Shown in pieces: positions 1 through 7,864 of a stretch of 48,479 nt of DNA. How positions within the stretch are numbered: the stretch's first letter is position 1; every line of letters begins with the position of its first letter. Made by a program: the position numbers and the translations under genes. Under the pieces are notes generated by a model. The model made no database searches, had not been told where the DNA came from, and worked only from the letters and a program-made list of their open reading frames with translations. The stretch is from Flavobacteriaceae bacterium (GTDB lineage Bacteria > Bacteroidota > Bacteroidia > Flavobacteriales > Flavobacteriaceae), in the NCBI GenBank assembly GCA_023558315.1, contig JAMJVX010000060.1, positions 1 through 48,479 on the forward strand. Direction: 5' to 3'.

Positions 1-996
1 TAAGAATAAAACATTTTTGTTTTTTTTAAAAATTGAAATAAAACCAGTGATAAAAGTTATACAAATAGGTGCAAGATAAAGATAACTACTATTGGGAACT
101 TTAGTATTAATTATTTTTTTAAAAATATTCGGATATTCTATGATATATCTACAAGTAAAAAAATATAATCTTTTTAAGGTTTTTAAGAAAAAAATCCACC
201 CCTCGCTACTATATAGATTTTCAGGGGGTAGAAAACTTCTTCCTCTCCAAAAATATAACATAAATTCTCTGGTTGGATGGTCATGAATAAAGTTGAGATA
301 ATATATAAGGAAAGAAATACCCCAAAATAAATAAGGAATAAATACATTGATATTTTGCTTTTTTGAAACAATGAAATGAGAATATATATGATAAATTCCG
401 ACGGTAGTTAATACAATAATAGCGGTATTAGAAAACCAAATAGAGAGTGTTCCAATAATAGTATATAGCCAAAAAGATTTCTTATTTTTTTGAGAATAAA
501 AACAAAGCGCTGTATTGATGATAAGAAGACTAAAAAAGACTTCCGATATGTATTGCTTAAATTCCCCAATATATCTTATCGTGAAGGTTGAGAAAAAGAA
601 AAGGAGTACTGTAATTACTGCCACTTCTGAAGTAAATTTTAATTTTTTGCAAAGAATAAATAATAAAGGTATCGCAACTAAAAAAGACAAAAAAGGAACT
701 ATTTTTAGTACCCATTCTTTAATGCCAAAAACGGTTGTAAAAAACTCGCTAAGAAAAAGAAAACCAATAGGAGCTATTTGATCAAATTTCAATGGGGATA
801 GTAACCCTTTATAGGAATGTTCAACAATACTCATAGAAAGAAGGAGTTCATCTAACCATAAATCGCTATAAATAAAAGTAAAACGACCAATAGTATATAT
901 CCCAAAAATGAAAAATAGGCCTAAAAGGGCAACTTGCCATTTTTTAGTAATAATTACATTTTCCTTATCAATAAAATAATTTAAAATTTTATACAT
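1..996 (-). CDS. GT39/ArnT-like membrane glycosyltransferase, 3' part beyond window edge
   Basis: I translated the minus strand from the ATG at 996-994 codon by codon: it stays open for 332 codons to base 1, so this is a real gene cut by the window edge, not a pseudogene. It is a clear paralogue of the next upstream gene (1010-2623), matching almost without gaps: shared N-terminus NYFIDKENVIITKKWQV, an Asp-Glu pair (D49, E50) in the first extracytoplasmic loop, the block QIAPIGFLFL, IWFSNTAI, and PPENLYSSEGW. Many hydrophobic segments are present. Family knowledge: GT-C enzymes of this kind transfer a sugar from a polyprenyl-phosphate donor on the periplasmic face, and the DE pair is the usual catalytic/metal-binding loop. 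It begins 13 bases after the stop of its paralogue, so the two are probably cotranscribed. Acceptor and sugar are unknown. The C-terminal soluble part, seen in the paralogue, lies outside the window. Confidence 0.85.
   Translation of the reverse strand, partial: MYKILNYFIDKENVIITKKWQVALLGLFFIFGIYTIGRFTFIYSDLWLDELLLSMSIVEHSYKGLLSPLKFDQIAPIGFLFLSEFFTTVFGIKEWVLKIVPFLSFLVAIPLLFILCKKLKFTSEVAVITVLLFFFSTFTIRYIGEFKQYISEVFFSLLIINTALCFYSQKNKKSFWLYTIIGTLSIWFSNTAIIVLTTVGIYHIYSHFIVSKKQNINVFIPYLFWGISFLIYYLNFIHDHPTREFMLYFWRGRSFLPPENLYSSEGWIFFLKTLKRLYFFTCRYIIEYPNIFKKIINTKVPNSSYLYLAPICITFITGFISIFKKNKNVLFL
932..986. repeat. 55-bp exact direct repeat, copy 1 (in edge glycosyltransferase)
   Basis: Bases 932-986 are identical to 2559-2613. 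Both lie at the 5' ends of the tandem glycosyltransferase paralogues and encode the shared residues around KENVIITKKWQV. Identity stops abruptly at both ends (bases 931 vs 2558 and 987 vs 2614 differ). Third codon positions are also identical, unlike most of the rest of the two genes. Confidence 0.9.
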
Positions 997-1009
997 ATTT
1001 TAAAGTAAA

Positions 1010-2623
1010 TCATTTTTTTTCTACTTTATAAAACCAAGCACCATCAAAATTTTTAAAATCTAAAATAGTATATTGTTTTTGTTCTAAAAAAGATAATCTT
1101 TCAAAAACCTTATTAATACCTCCATTTCTTTGATTAGAAGATAGATACGGGGAATAATCACCTCTGCCTGGATAGTAAATAACCCAGCTAATTCCTTTTT
1201 TTAACTCAAAATCTATTGCGTTTTTAGGAATCGTAACATATTTTTTATTTTTAAGATTTGTATGAATAGTTTTAAAAAAAGATGCAACAACATTTGTTTC
1301 AAATCTATATAGATATATAGATTCATTTGGATTAATATTATCGTTAATATAAGTAAATAATTCTGTTTTGCATGCTCTTGTATTTTTAATTGCTTTTGTA
1401 TGGGTACTAATTATAACGTTTATATAATTTATACTTATTAGAAGTAAGAATAGAGAAAACAATATATTTTTTTTTAGTAATTTTTTATAGAGAAATTTAA
1501 AAATAGCGATGATCCCATAGGCAATTATTATTATAAATAAAACTTTATTGTAGAGAATTAATCTATAGTGAAAGGGATAGACATTTAAAAAAGTTAGACA
1601 AAGATGAATAATTATAGGAGTAATTGATAAAAATAGTATTTTTTTATTTTTTTTTAAAAGTGAAATTGCACCTGCGATAAAAAATATAAATATAGGAGTA
1701 TGATATAAATAACTATTTTCAGGATAAATTATGTTTTTATTAATTAAATTAAAAATAGGCGCATAATCTATAATATCCTTAAAATTAAAAAAAAATAGTC
1801 TGTATAGAGTTAATTTAATATAAATCAGCCCTTCTTTACTATATAAATTATCAGGGGGAAGGGCATTTAGATTCTTCCAATAAGCTAGCATAAATTCTTT
1901 GGAAGGATGGTTATAAATAAAATTTAGATAATATATAATAAAAGAAATACCCCAAAAGATATATGGAATTAAGAATTTGATATTTTTTTCTTTATTTTTA
2001 ACAAAATGAGAATATAGATGGTAAACACCTACAGTAGTTAGTAAAATAATAGCAGTATTAGAAAACCAAATAGCAATAGACCCAATAATTATATATAACC
2101 AAAGGTTTTTATTGGATTTCTGCTTTTCAAAATAGAGGGCAGAAGTAATAATTAGCAAGCAACAAAATATGTCAGCCATATATTGTTTATATTCTGTTGC
2201 ATATCTTATTAATATGTTTGAAAAACAAAAAAGAAGAGCAGTAATAATAGCAGTTTCTTTAGTAAATTTTAATTTTTCACAAATCAAAAAGAATAGAGGA
2301 ATTGTTCCTATATATAAAAAAAAAGGAACGAGCCTAACTGCCCAAATTTTAAATCCCAAAATATTTATTAAAATCTTTCCTAACAATAGAAAACCTATAG
2401 GAGCAACTTGTCCATGTTCTAAGGGTTGAAGTAACTCGTTATAAGAACGATAAAAAATATTTTTGACAAGAAATAATTCATCAATCCACGGGTCATAAAC
2501 AAATCCCCAATATCCAACAGCATAAATCCCAAAGAAGAATAAGATTCCTAATAGAATTACTTGCCATTTTTTAGTAATAATTACATTTTCCTTATCAATA
2601 AAATAATTTAAAACTTTATTCAT
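1010..2623 (-). CDS. GT39/ArnT-like membrane glycosyltransferase (complete paralogue)
   Basis: A 537-residue polytopic membrane protein. A cytoplasmic N-terminal stretch is followed by a first membrane segment (about residues 21-42), then an extracytoplasmic loop with D48-E49 (WIDELFLV), the position of the catalytic/metal-binding acidic pair in GT-C/GT39 enzymes. EYKQYMADIF (about residue 145) is a loop motif I recognise from bacterial GT39-like proteins. Hydrophobic helices continue to about residue 405, then a soluble C-terminal domain of about 125 residues. Likely role: transfer of a sugar from a lipid-linked donor to a surface glycan or lipid; the substrate cannot be read from the sequence. 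It is followed by a truncated paralogue and preceded by murI. A TATATTTG box sits just upstream. Three 9-base homopolymer runs lie inside the coding region (1467-1475, 1647-1655, 1787-1795). The family call is good; the exact reaction is inference. Confidence 0.8.
   Translation of the reverse strand: MNKVLNYFIDKENVIITKKWQVILLGILFFFGIYAVGYWGFVYDPWIDELFLVKNIFYRSYNELLQPLEHGQVAPIGFLLLGKILINILGFKIWAVRLVPFFLYIGTIPLFFLICEKLKFTKETAIITALLFCFSNILIRYATEYKQYMADIFCCLLIITSALYFEKQKSNKNLWLYIIIGSIAIWFSNTAIILLTTVGVYHLYSHFVKNKEKNIKFLIPYIFWGISFIIYYLNFIYNHPSKEFMLAYWKNLNALPPDNLYSKEGLIYIKLTLYRLFFFNFKDIIDYAPIFNLINKNIIYPENSYLYHTPIFIFFIAGAISLLKKNKKILFLSITPIIIHLCLTFLNVYPFHYRLILYNKVLFIIIIAYGIIAIFKFLYKKLLKKNILFSLFLLLISINYINVIISTHTKAIKNTRACKTELFTYINDNINPNESIYLYRFETNVVASFFKTIHTNLKNKKYVTIPKNAIDFELKKGISWVIYYPGRGDYSPYLSSNQRNGGINKVFERLSFLEQKQYTILDFKNFDGAWFYKVEKK
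2559..2613. repeat. 55-bp exact direct repeat, copy 2 (in complete glycosyltransferase)
   Basis: Partner of 932-986, same orientation, offset 1627 bases. Recombination between the copies would delete one gene length and leave one intact chimaeric gene. Confidence 0.9.
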
Positions 2624-2642
2624 TTAAGTGTTTTTGTTAAAG

Positions 2643-2650
2643 CAAATATA
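2643..2650 (-). promoter_or_regulatory. Candidate -7 box for the glycosyltransferase pair
   Basis: The minus strand reads TATATTTG, an exact match to the Bacteroidetes -7 consensus TANNTTTG, 20 bases upstream of the ATG at 2623. A TTTG at 2666-2669 (minus) could serve as the -33 element, but the spacing (15) is shorter than the usual 17-23. It lies just past the murI stop, so the pair may be transcribed independently of murI. Confidence 0.5.
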
Positions 2651-2655
2651 TAGAA

Positions 2656-3426
2656 TTATAGATTGCAAAGTACAACAGCTATTTTACTATTAATAAAAAG
2701 TTTCATTTTATTTTTAGTAGAAGTAGTATAAAATTTAGTTGAACCTTTATTTGTAGCAAGTAATTTTTTTTCTTCTAATACTTTTTTAGTTTGTTTAGCT
2801 ATAGCCATTTTATTGTCCATAATTTTTATAGATTTGGGCACTATTTTTTTAAGGATCGGAATAAGATAGGTATAATGCGTACACCCTAGAACGATTACAT
2901 CAACATTAGAGTTTAGCATAGGAGTAATATATTTTTTTAGGAGTTCAAATGTTTCCTTATCGTGTAGTTTCCCATTTTCTATAGCAGAAACAATTCCTTC
3001 GCCAATTACCTCAATTACATTAATATTTTTAGTAAATATTTCTTTAGCTTGGTTGAATTTAGGACTATAAATGGTCCCTTTAGTAGCTAAAACGCCTATG
3101 TTATTCGTTTTAGTAGATAATGCAGCAGGTTTAATGCTTGGCTCTACTCCAATTATAGGTATGTCAAAACAGTCTCTCATTTCAGAAATGATATTAGTTG
3201 AAGCAGTATTACATGCCATAACTACTAGTTTTGCGTTTTGTTTTATAAACCAAGAAATAATTTTTTTACATCTATCTAAAAGCTTTTCAGTAGTTAAATT
3301 CCCATAAGGGTTGTATTTATAATCCCCTAAATAAATAATGTTTTCATCGGGAAGAATATTTCGTATTTCATTGTAGATAGTTAATCCCCCAACTCCTGAA
3401 TCAAAAATTCCGATACATTCTTTCAA
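2656..3426 (-). CDS. murI: Glutamate racemase
   Basis: A 256-residue Asp/Glu racemase that converts L-glutamate to D-glutamate for peptidoglycan stem peptides in the cytoplasm. The N-terminal GIFDSGVGGLT carries the D9-S10 pair, YNPYG (residues 38-42) is the substrate-loop motif, ACNTAS holds catalytic C72 and LGCTHY holds catalytic C182. Both catalytic cysteines are present and the length is normal for MurI (about 255-285). It is the last gene of the PorG-like/uppS/bamA/ompH/ompH/murI block, a gene order familiar from Flavobacteriia. A strong hairpin lies between ompH and murI, so murI is expressed either by read-through or from its own promoter; I see no exact -7 box in the 68-base gap. Confidence 0.95.
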   Translation of the reverse strand: MKECIGIFDSGVGGLTIYNEIRNILPDENIIYLGDYKYNPYGNLTTEKLLDRCKKIISWFIKQNAKLVVMACNTASTNIISEMRDCFDIPIIGVEPSIKPAALSTKTNNIGVLATKGTIYSPKFNQAKEIFTKNINVIEVIGEGIVSAIENGKLHDKETFELLKKYITPMLNSNVDVIVLGCTHYTYLIPILKKIVPKSIKIMDNKMAIAKQTKKVLEEKKLLATNKGSTKFYTTSTKNKMKLFINSKIAVVLCNL

Positions 3427-3441
3427 AATAATGATAAAAAA

Positions 3442-3471
3442 AAACTGCTATTTTATATAAAATAGCAGTTT
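3442..3471 (-). terminator. Rho-independent terminator between ompH and murI
   Basis: This is a perfect inverted repeat: AAACTGCTATTTTA, then TA, then TAAAATAGCAGTTT (14-bp arms; the AT centre would open into a slightly larger loop). On the minus strand it is followed directly by a run of eight T residues, the arrangement of an intrinsic terminator for transcripts coming from bamA-ompH. On the plus strand there is no comparable T tract, so the polarity is minus. Confidence 0.8.
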
Positions 3472-3494
3472 AATAAAAATTTAAAAAATAAATA

Positions 3495-4004
3495 TTAGTT
3501 GTCTACGCCTAATTCTTGCTTAACCGCTGTAGTTAAGTCAGTCCCAGCAGCGACAATAACACTTCCTCCCTCACTTGCATCTAAGACATAACTAAATCCT
3601 TTTTCTTTAGCTACTTTAGTGATAGCGTTATCTGCTTTCTCTAAGATTGGCTCCATAAGGTCAAGTTGTTTTTTTTGTAAGTCTTCTGCTGCGGTTTGTC
3701 TATACTGAGTTATATTTTGTTGCATAGATTCTAATTCTTTTTGTCTCGCTTGGTTAGTTACATCAGTTTGATTAGCTTGATCTGCAGAGTAATTTTCCAT
3801 TTTGCTCTGAAATTCTTTCATCGTACTTTCTAACTCCGTTGCATAGGTTTTTTGTAATTTTTCTAACTGTTTTTGAGCAGCAATAAATTCTGGCATTTCA
3901 CTGACTAACTTTTGTCTGTCTATATGAGCTACATTTGTTTGCCCATAAGTAAATATACCCCCTGCTAGTAAAAAAAAGAATAATATAAATTTAATATTTT
4001 TCAT
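3495..4004 (-). CDS. OmpH/Skp family periplasmic chaperone (second of pair)
   Basis: A 169-residue secreted protein. The signal peptide spans about residues 1-21 (hydrophobic FILFFFLLAGG, cleaved near TYGQ). The mature protein opens with NVAHIDRQKLVSEMPEF, the OmpH/Skp start, followed by a long Gln/Lys/Glu-rich coiled coil (about residues 38-115) and a C-terminal strand segment (AKEKGFSYVLDAS). Family role: a trimeric, jellyfish-like chaperone that carries unfolded outer-membrane proteins through the periplasm to the BAM complex. It lies 22 bases downstream of a second OmpH gene, and both follow bamA, which supports the function. It is followed by the terminator at 3442-3471. Confidence 0.92.
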   Translation of the reverse strand: MKNIKFILFFFLLAGGIFTYGQTNVAHIDRQKLVSEMPEFIAAQKQLEKLQKTYATELESTMKEFQSKMENYSADQANQTDVTNQARQKELESMQQNITQYRQTAAEDLQKKQLDLMEPILEKADNAITKVAKEKGFSYVLDASEGGSVIVAAGTDLTTAVKQELGVDN

Positions 4005-4026
4005 AAGTAATAATTGGTTTTAAAAT

Positions 4027-4593
4027 TTAATTTTTAATAATTGTTTGTTTAATTTTATTTAAAGTGTTTTGTCTTTTTAGTGTTTTTAAAACTTGCTCAC
4101 TAATATCATAAGTTTGATTTGAATATAGCATGAAAAAGTTAGCGGATCTATCAAAAACAAAATCATATTTTCTTTGTTTAGCAATTTTCTGAACAACTGT
4201 TAAAATTTCTTCTTGAATTGGCCTTAACATACTTTCTCTTTGTTTTGCTAAATCTCCATTTATTCCAAATCTTTGTTCTTGAAGGCGGACTATAGTTTCT
4301 TCCATTTCTTCAATATCTCGTTTTTTTTCTATGATTAAATCATCAGTTAGTAAAATTTTCTCTACTTCAAATTTTTCTTTACTTTTCTGAAGAAGTTCTT
4401 TTCGTTGCTTTATTTCCTCTTGCCAAGTAGTAACTTTATTATTTAAAACCTCTTCAATATTTTGATATTCCTTAAGGTTTTTTAAAATTACATCTACATC
4501 AACATAAGCTATTCTAACTCCTTTTTGCCCATAAATAAAATTTATAGAAAAAAAACTGAGCAAAGATAAAATAATATTGTAATAAAGACGCAT
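4027..4593 (-). CDS. OmpH/Skp family periplasmic chaperone (first of pair)
   Basis: A 188-residue protein with an N-terminal signal (about residues 1-22, ending IYGQ). The mature start VRIAYVDVDVILKN matches the OmpH/Skp strand, followed by a highly charged coiled coil (about residues 45-125) and the C-terminal KIAKQRKYDFVFDRS block. The tail (about residues 160-188) is Lys-rich. It is distinct in sequence from the neighbouring 169-residue OmpH, so the pair is an old duplication, as is usual downstream of bamA in Bacteroidota. Predicted periplasmic chaperone for BamA substrates. It starts 18 bases after the bamA stop, so the genes are very likely cotranscribed. Confidence 0.9.
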   Translation of the reverse strand: MRLYYNIILSLLSFFSINFIYGQKGVRIAYVDVDVILKNLKEYQNIEEVLNNKVTTWQEEIKQRKELLQKSKEKFEVEKILLTDDLIIEKKRDIEEMEETIVRLQEQRFGINGDLAKQRESMLRPIQEEILTVVQKIAKQRKYDFVFDRSANFFMLYSNQTYDISEQVLKTLKRQNTLNKIKQTIIKN

Positions 4594-4611
4594 AGTTCTA
4601 TTTATTTTTCT

Positions 4612-7134
4612 TTAAAACCGCTGTCCAATGGTAAAGTGCGTTTCCCAACCATTGGGTTGACTACTTGAATTACTAATGCTGTCAAAACCATATCCAAAGT
4701 CTACCCCTAATAAACCGAAAGCAGGCATAAATATTCGTACACCAAACCCTGCTGAACGCTTACCATTAAAAGGACTAAACTCGTTAAGTGAATTAAAGCC
4801 ATTTCCAAGTTCTAAGAAACTTAAACTATATATAGACGCTGTTGGTTGTAAAGAAATTGGGTATCTCATTTCTAAAGAAAATTTGTTATATGCTAAAGAC
4901 CCACTTGTGCTTGATAGCGATTGATTTGGATATCCTCTTAATGCAATCACTTCTCTTCCGTCTAAAGCAAAATTTGTTAAACCATCTCCCCCTAAAAAAA
5001 ATCTGCCAAATGGAATATCGCCCCGCGCAGGGTTATAAACCCCAATAAATCCAAATTCAGTATGCATTCTCAATACTAATTTGTCAATGATATTGGTAAA
5101 CCACGTGCCATTAAATTTAAACTTGTAAAATTCTAACCATCTAAATTTTTCTTGGTCAATTTTTGTCACATCAGGCGCCCCCGTTGAAGTCTGAAATTCT
5201 GGAAGTTCTCCTAAATTGCCATAATCAATATTATTAAAGAATGAATAAGGAGGTGTTAATCTTAAGCTTGCGGAAAATTGAGACCCTCCAATAGGATAGA
5301 TTGGGTTTGTAAAAGTATTGTTTCTAGTAAGCCCTATAGTGTAATTAAAATTATTTGAATTTCCGTTCCCAAAAGTAAATAATCCAATAAAATAGTTATT
5401 GAGTTTATAATTTTTGTAATCTAATGCTTGAGAAAGAATAAAATAATCATCCGGAACAGTAAGTCTATATGATAAAGCGGCACTTCCCCCTCTTATTCTA
5501 AAATATTGATCATCAAATGAAGTATTATTCAAAAAACTAAATCGATACTGGGTACTTTCTGATATAGATGTAGAAAAATTAATGGGTTTTTTACCTCCTA
5601 ACCAGGGTTCAGAAAAAGAAAAACTATAAATTCGGTTAAATTGTGTTGCTTGAAGTTGTATAGCCAAAGATTGTCCATCTCCCATAGGTAGAAATGTTTT
5701 CTCTTTTTTTGCATTCAATAAATTTTTCATAGAAAAATTATTAAATGACAACCCAAGAGTTCCAATAAATCCTCCTCCTCCATACCCCCCTTGCAGTTGT
5801 ATTTGACTTGTTCCAATCTCCTTAAGTTCAAATTCTATATCAACTATTCCTGTATTTGGATCTGTATTTTTAAAATTAGGAGAAATATTTGTATCGAAAA
5901 ATTGTAATTGTCCTAATTCTCTAATACTTCTTATTAAAGTATTTTTTGCATATTTTGTTCCTGGTTTTGTTCTAATTTCACGATAGATTACGCGATCATT
6001 CGTTCTGTCATTTCCTTTTATGCTAATTCTATTAAAAAAAGCCTGTTTGCCTTCTATTACACGAATTTCAAAGTTTACAGTATCGTTTTTAGCGGTCGTT
6101 TCTACAGCATTTATATTTGAAAATAAATAACCATTATTTTGATATAGATTAGCGATGTATTCTCCGTCAGGTTTTGTGGGGTCGTTAATTCGTTCTTTTA
6201 ATAAAACACCATTATAGACATCCCCTTTTTGTATACCCAAATATTTTTGAAGTTGTTGAGTAGTATATACCGAATTTCCTAAAAAACTAATATCTCCAAA
6301 ATAATATTTCCTCCCTTCTTCTAATTCAATATCAATATTTAAAGCATTATCCTCATAGAAAATAGAATCTCTAATAATACGAGCGTCTCTATATCCATTT
6401 TTTTTGAAAAATTCTATGACACCTTTTAAATCTTCTTTGTAATCTGCCTTCACTAACTTAGATTTTTTCCAAAATCGATACAGACTTTTTTGCTTAGTTT
6501 TCTTTAATTTATTTAATATTTTACTAGTCTTTATATCTTTATTTCCTTTAATTGATATTTTATTGATTTTAACCCTTCGACCTTTGTCAACGTTTATTAG
6601 TAATCTATATCCGTTTACCTCAGTAGAATCTTCAATCATATTATAGGATACCTTTGTATTATAAAACCCTTTTTCCTTGTATTTATCAATGATGAAATTT
6701 TTAGTATTAATTAAAAAATTTTCTGATAATTTTTTTCCTTTCACTAAATCTGTATCTTCAATAATTGATTCAGTAGAGGCGTTTTTTAATCCTTTAAATT
6801 TTACTTCTGTAAGTTTAGGTAATTCTTCTATTGCAATTTCCAGACCTATTTTATTGTCTTCAATAGAATTTATATAAAAATTAATATCGCTAAATAAATC
6901 GAGAGACCAAAGCTTATTTATAACTGCGCTAATTTCCTCTCCGGGAATGGTCACTTCTTGCCCTTTATATAGACCAGTATATGCAACTACAGTCCTTTCT
7001 TGAAAACTTACCAGTCCTTTTACAATAATAGTATCTATAACGTATTTCTTTCCTTTCTCAAAGTTTCTAGTTTGACCATACGAAAAGGCAAATAAAAAAA
7101 AGAGAATAATAAAAAAATAGGTGTTTTTATTCAT
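4612..7134 (-). CDS. bamA: Outer membrane protein assembly factor BamA (Omp85)
   Basis: I place the start at the ATG at 7134-7132, not the longer frame from 7164. It gives 840 residues with a clean signal peptide (MNKNTYFFIILFFLFAFSYG) and overlaps the uppS stop by 8 bases. The N-terminal half holds about five POTRA domains (roughly residues 25-440; for example VKINKISIKGNKDIKTSKIL and YYFGDISFLGNSVY). The C-terminal half is the Omp85 barrel, containing the lid-loop signature ALRGYP (about residue 733) and ending in the beta-signal HFTIGQRF with terminal Phe. BamA inserts beta-barrel proteins into the outer membrane. Neighbours uppS and ompH are the standard context. Confidence 0.96.
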   Translation of the reverse strand: MNKNTYFFIILFFLFAFSYGQTRNFEKGKKYVIDTIIVKGLVSFQERTVVAYTGLYKGQEVTIPGEEISAVINKLWSLDLFSDINFYINSIEDNKIGLEIAIEELPKLTEVKFKGLKNASTESIIEDTDLVKGKKLSENFLINTKNFIIDKYKEKGFYNTKVSYNMIEDSTEVNGYRLLINVDKGRRVKINKISIKGNKDIKTSKILNKLKKTKQKSLYRFWKKSKLVKADYKEDLKGVIEFFKKNGYRDARIIRDSIFYEDNALNIDIELEEGRKYYFGDISFLGNSVYTTQQLQKYLGIQKGDVYNGVLLKERINDPTKPDGEYIANLYQNNGYLFSNINAVETTAKNDTVNFEIRVIEGKQAFFNRISIKGNDRTNDRVIYREIRTKPGTKYAKNTLIRSIRELGQLQFFDTNISPNFKNTDPNTGIVDIEFELKEIGTSQIQLQGGYGGGGFIGTLGLSFNNFSMKNLLNAKKEKTFLPMGDGQSLAIQLQATQFNRIYSFSFSEPWLGGKKPINFSTSISESTQYRFSFLNNTSFDDQYFRIRGGSAALSYRLTVPDDYFILSQALDYKNYKLNNYFIGLFTFGNGNSNNFNYTIGLTRNNTFTNPIYPIGGSQFSASLRLTPPYSFFNNIDYGNLGELPEFQTSTGAPDVTKIDQEKFRWLEFYKFKFNGTWFTNIIDKLVLRMHTEFGFIGVYNPARGDIPFGRFFLGGDGLTNFALDGREVIALRGYPNQSLSSTSGSLAYNKFSLEMRYPISLQPTASIYSLSFLELGNGFNSLNEFSPFNGKRSAGFGVRIFMPAFGLLGVDFGYGFDSISNSSSQPNGWETHFTIGQRF

Positions 7135-7864
7135 GAATATTAATTTGCTCACTAGTTTTTCCAAATCTTCGCTCTCTATTTTGATAATTTAATAAGGCTT
7201 CATAAAGATGTTCTTTTCTAAAATCAGGCCAAAGTGTTTCTGTAAAGTATAATTCTGCGTAGGCAATTTGCCAAAGTAAAAAATTACTAATTCTATGTTC
7301 TCCACTCGTTCTGATTAATAAATCTACATCTGGCATATCATTAGTATATAAAAATTTTTTTATAAGATTATGATTAATATTTTCAACGTCAATTTCATTG
7401 TTTTTAACTTTCCCTGAAAGGGTCTTTATCGCATGAGTTATCTCTTCTTTTCCTCCATAATTAATAGCTAAAGTTAAAACCATTTTTTTATTGTTTTTAG
7501 TTTTTTCTTTAACTAGAATGAGTTCATTAGATATCTTTTTTGGAAGAAGGCTTAAATCGCCTATCGTATTTAAACGAATATCGTTTTCTATCAATTTTTT
7601 TAATTCCTTTTTTAGAGAAAATAATAGTAGTTCCATTAATAAGGATATTTCCTCTTTAGGGCGATCCCAATTTTCAGTAGAAAAAGCAAATAATGTTAAA
7701 TATTGTATGCCTAATTCTGCCGCAGTTTTTACACTTTCATCAACGGACTTTACACCATTTTTGTGCCCAAAAACTCTGGGATTCCCTCTTTCTTTTGCCC
7801 ATCTACCATTTCCGTCCATTATGATAGCTACATGTTCAGGAAGTTTGTCTGGATTTAATTCCAT
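7127..7864 (-). CDS. uppS: Isoprenyl transferase (undecaprenyl diphosphate synthase)
   Basis: A 245-residue cis-prenyltransferase. It condenses isopentenyl diphosphate onto farnesyl diphosphate to make the C55 carrier used for peptidoglycan and surface polysaccharides. Visible motifs: IIMDGNGRWA with catalytic D17, TLFAFSTENWDRP (about residues 57-69), and RTSGEHRISNFLLWQ followed by AYAELYFT and LWPDFR near the C-terminus. Length is typical. It overlaps the upstream PorG-like gene by 10 bases and the downstream bamA by 8 bases, so translation is probably coupled. Carrier supply fits the rhamnose and glycosyltransferase genes elsewhere in the window. Confidence 0.96.
   Translation of the reverse strand: MELNPDKLPEHVAIIMDGNGRWAKERGNPRVFGHKNGVKSVDESVKTAAELGIQYLTLFAFSTENWDRPKEEISLLMELLLFSLKKELKKLIENDIRLNTIGDLSLLPKKISNELILVKEKTKNNKKMVLTLAINYGGKEEITHAIKTLSGKVKNNEIDVENINHNLIKKFLYTNDMPDVDLLIRTSGEHRISNFLLWQIAYAELYFTETLWPDFRKEHLYEALLNYQNRERRFGKTSEQINIHE

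Noticed and set aside
183-371. Short minus-strand open frame starting with TTG, resembling a fragment of the glycosyltransferase region
   Set aside because: It is in a different frame from the real gene. The frame from ATG 996 stays open through this region and aligns to the paralogue, so no frameshift or pseudogene is needed.
515-781. Plus-strand open frame whose protein resembles another at 2169-2429
   Set aside because: Both are antisense to the tandem glycosyltransferase genes; their mutual resemblance is a by-product of the duplication, not evidence of a real antisense gene family.
7135-7164. Longer start for bamA
   Set aside because: It would put ten extra residues before a clean signal peptide and lies inside uppS; the ATG at 7134 fits better.
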